From an uncultured Butyricicoccus sp. (GTDB lineage Bacteria > Bacillota > Clostridia > Oscillospirales > Butyricicoccaceae), in assembly GCA_900555465.1 (NCBI GenBank), contig USLE01000094.1:1-5856 (forward strand): 5,856 bases of DNA, read 5' to 3'. Positions 5,855 through 5,856 of the stretch are shown here, one piece after another. The position numbers were made by a program, and so were the translations under genes. Position 1 is the first letter of the stretch. Each line of letters starts with the position of its first letter. Under the pieces are notes generated by a model. It was given only the letters and a program-made list of their open reading frames with translations. It was not told where the DNA came from and did not search any database.

Positions 5855-5856
5855 TC

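Larger units (their letters stand above)
2826..5856. mobile_element. Integrated mobilizable element with MobA/L relaxase and serine recombinase (right end not seen)
   Basis: All four genes from 2760 to 5854 run on the - strand and form a mobilization and integration module: accessory protein, relaxase, SHOCT-like protein, recombinase. This layout resembles Tn4451-type mobilizable elements, in which a large serine recombinase (TnpX) travels with a MobA/L-type protein (TnpZ). No transfer channel genes are visible, so it would need a helper conjugative element. The relaxase part looks less GC-rich than ilvE, which suggests a separate origin. The left border lies in the 3' end of a sigG-like gene. 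Confidence 0.8.

Overview
The window looks like a spore-forming, high-GC member of the Clostridia (Oscillospiraceae/Ruminococcaceae-like). This rests on the strong AGGAGG ribosome sites, GC-rich codon use with AT-rich spacers, a DUF1273/SLOG-type gene, clostridial-style recombinase and MobA/L genes, and a trace of a sporulation sigma factor gene. Genus cannot be fixed from the sequence alone.

Positions 1-2760 are host chromosome. The 3' end of a SLOG-family gene (+) converges on a secreted protein gene (-) across a shared bidirectional terminator. That protein joins a copper-amine-oxidase-N-like domain, a proline-rich linker and a polysaccharide-deacetylase (NodB) fold that has lost its metal-binding residues. 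A 208-base divergent promoter region with two TGCTATAAT extended -10 boxes separates it from ilvE (+), a complete fold-type-IV branched-chain amino acid aminotransferase. A second strong hairpin terminator follows ilvE.

Positions 2760-5856 are an integrated mobilizable element read on the - strand. In transcription order it holds a small coiled-coil protein (probable relaxosome accessory), a compact MobA/MobL relaxase with Tyr25 and an HUH motif, a 59-aa SHOCT-like protein and a 568-aa large serine recombinase. Spacing is tight and each gene whose upstream region is visible has a strong ribosome site, so this is probably one operon. The right end of the element lies outside the window.

The main discovery is at the left junction. 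The last 21 codons of the recombinase are not typical of recombinases; they read as the C-terminus of the forespore sigma factor SigG (region 4.2, ISQAQVSRLEK...). The stop codon is followed by a - strand terminator. The simplest reading is that ilvE was originally convergent with sigG and that the element inserted near the 3' end of sigG, so that the recombinase now ends in host-derived sigG codons. This recalls the sigK skin elements, but with a different sigma factor and a MobA/L-bearing element. Whether sigG is interrupted or repaired by an element-supplied 3' end depends on the right junction, which is not visible.
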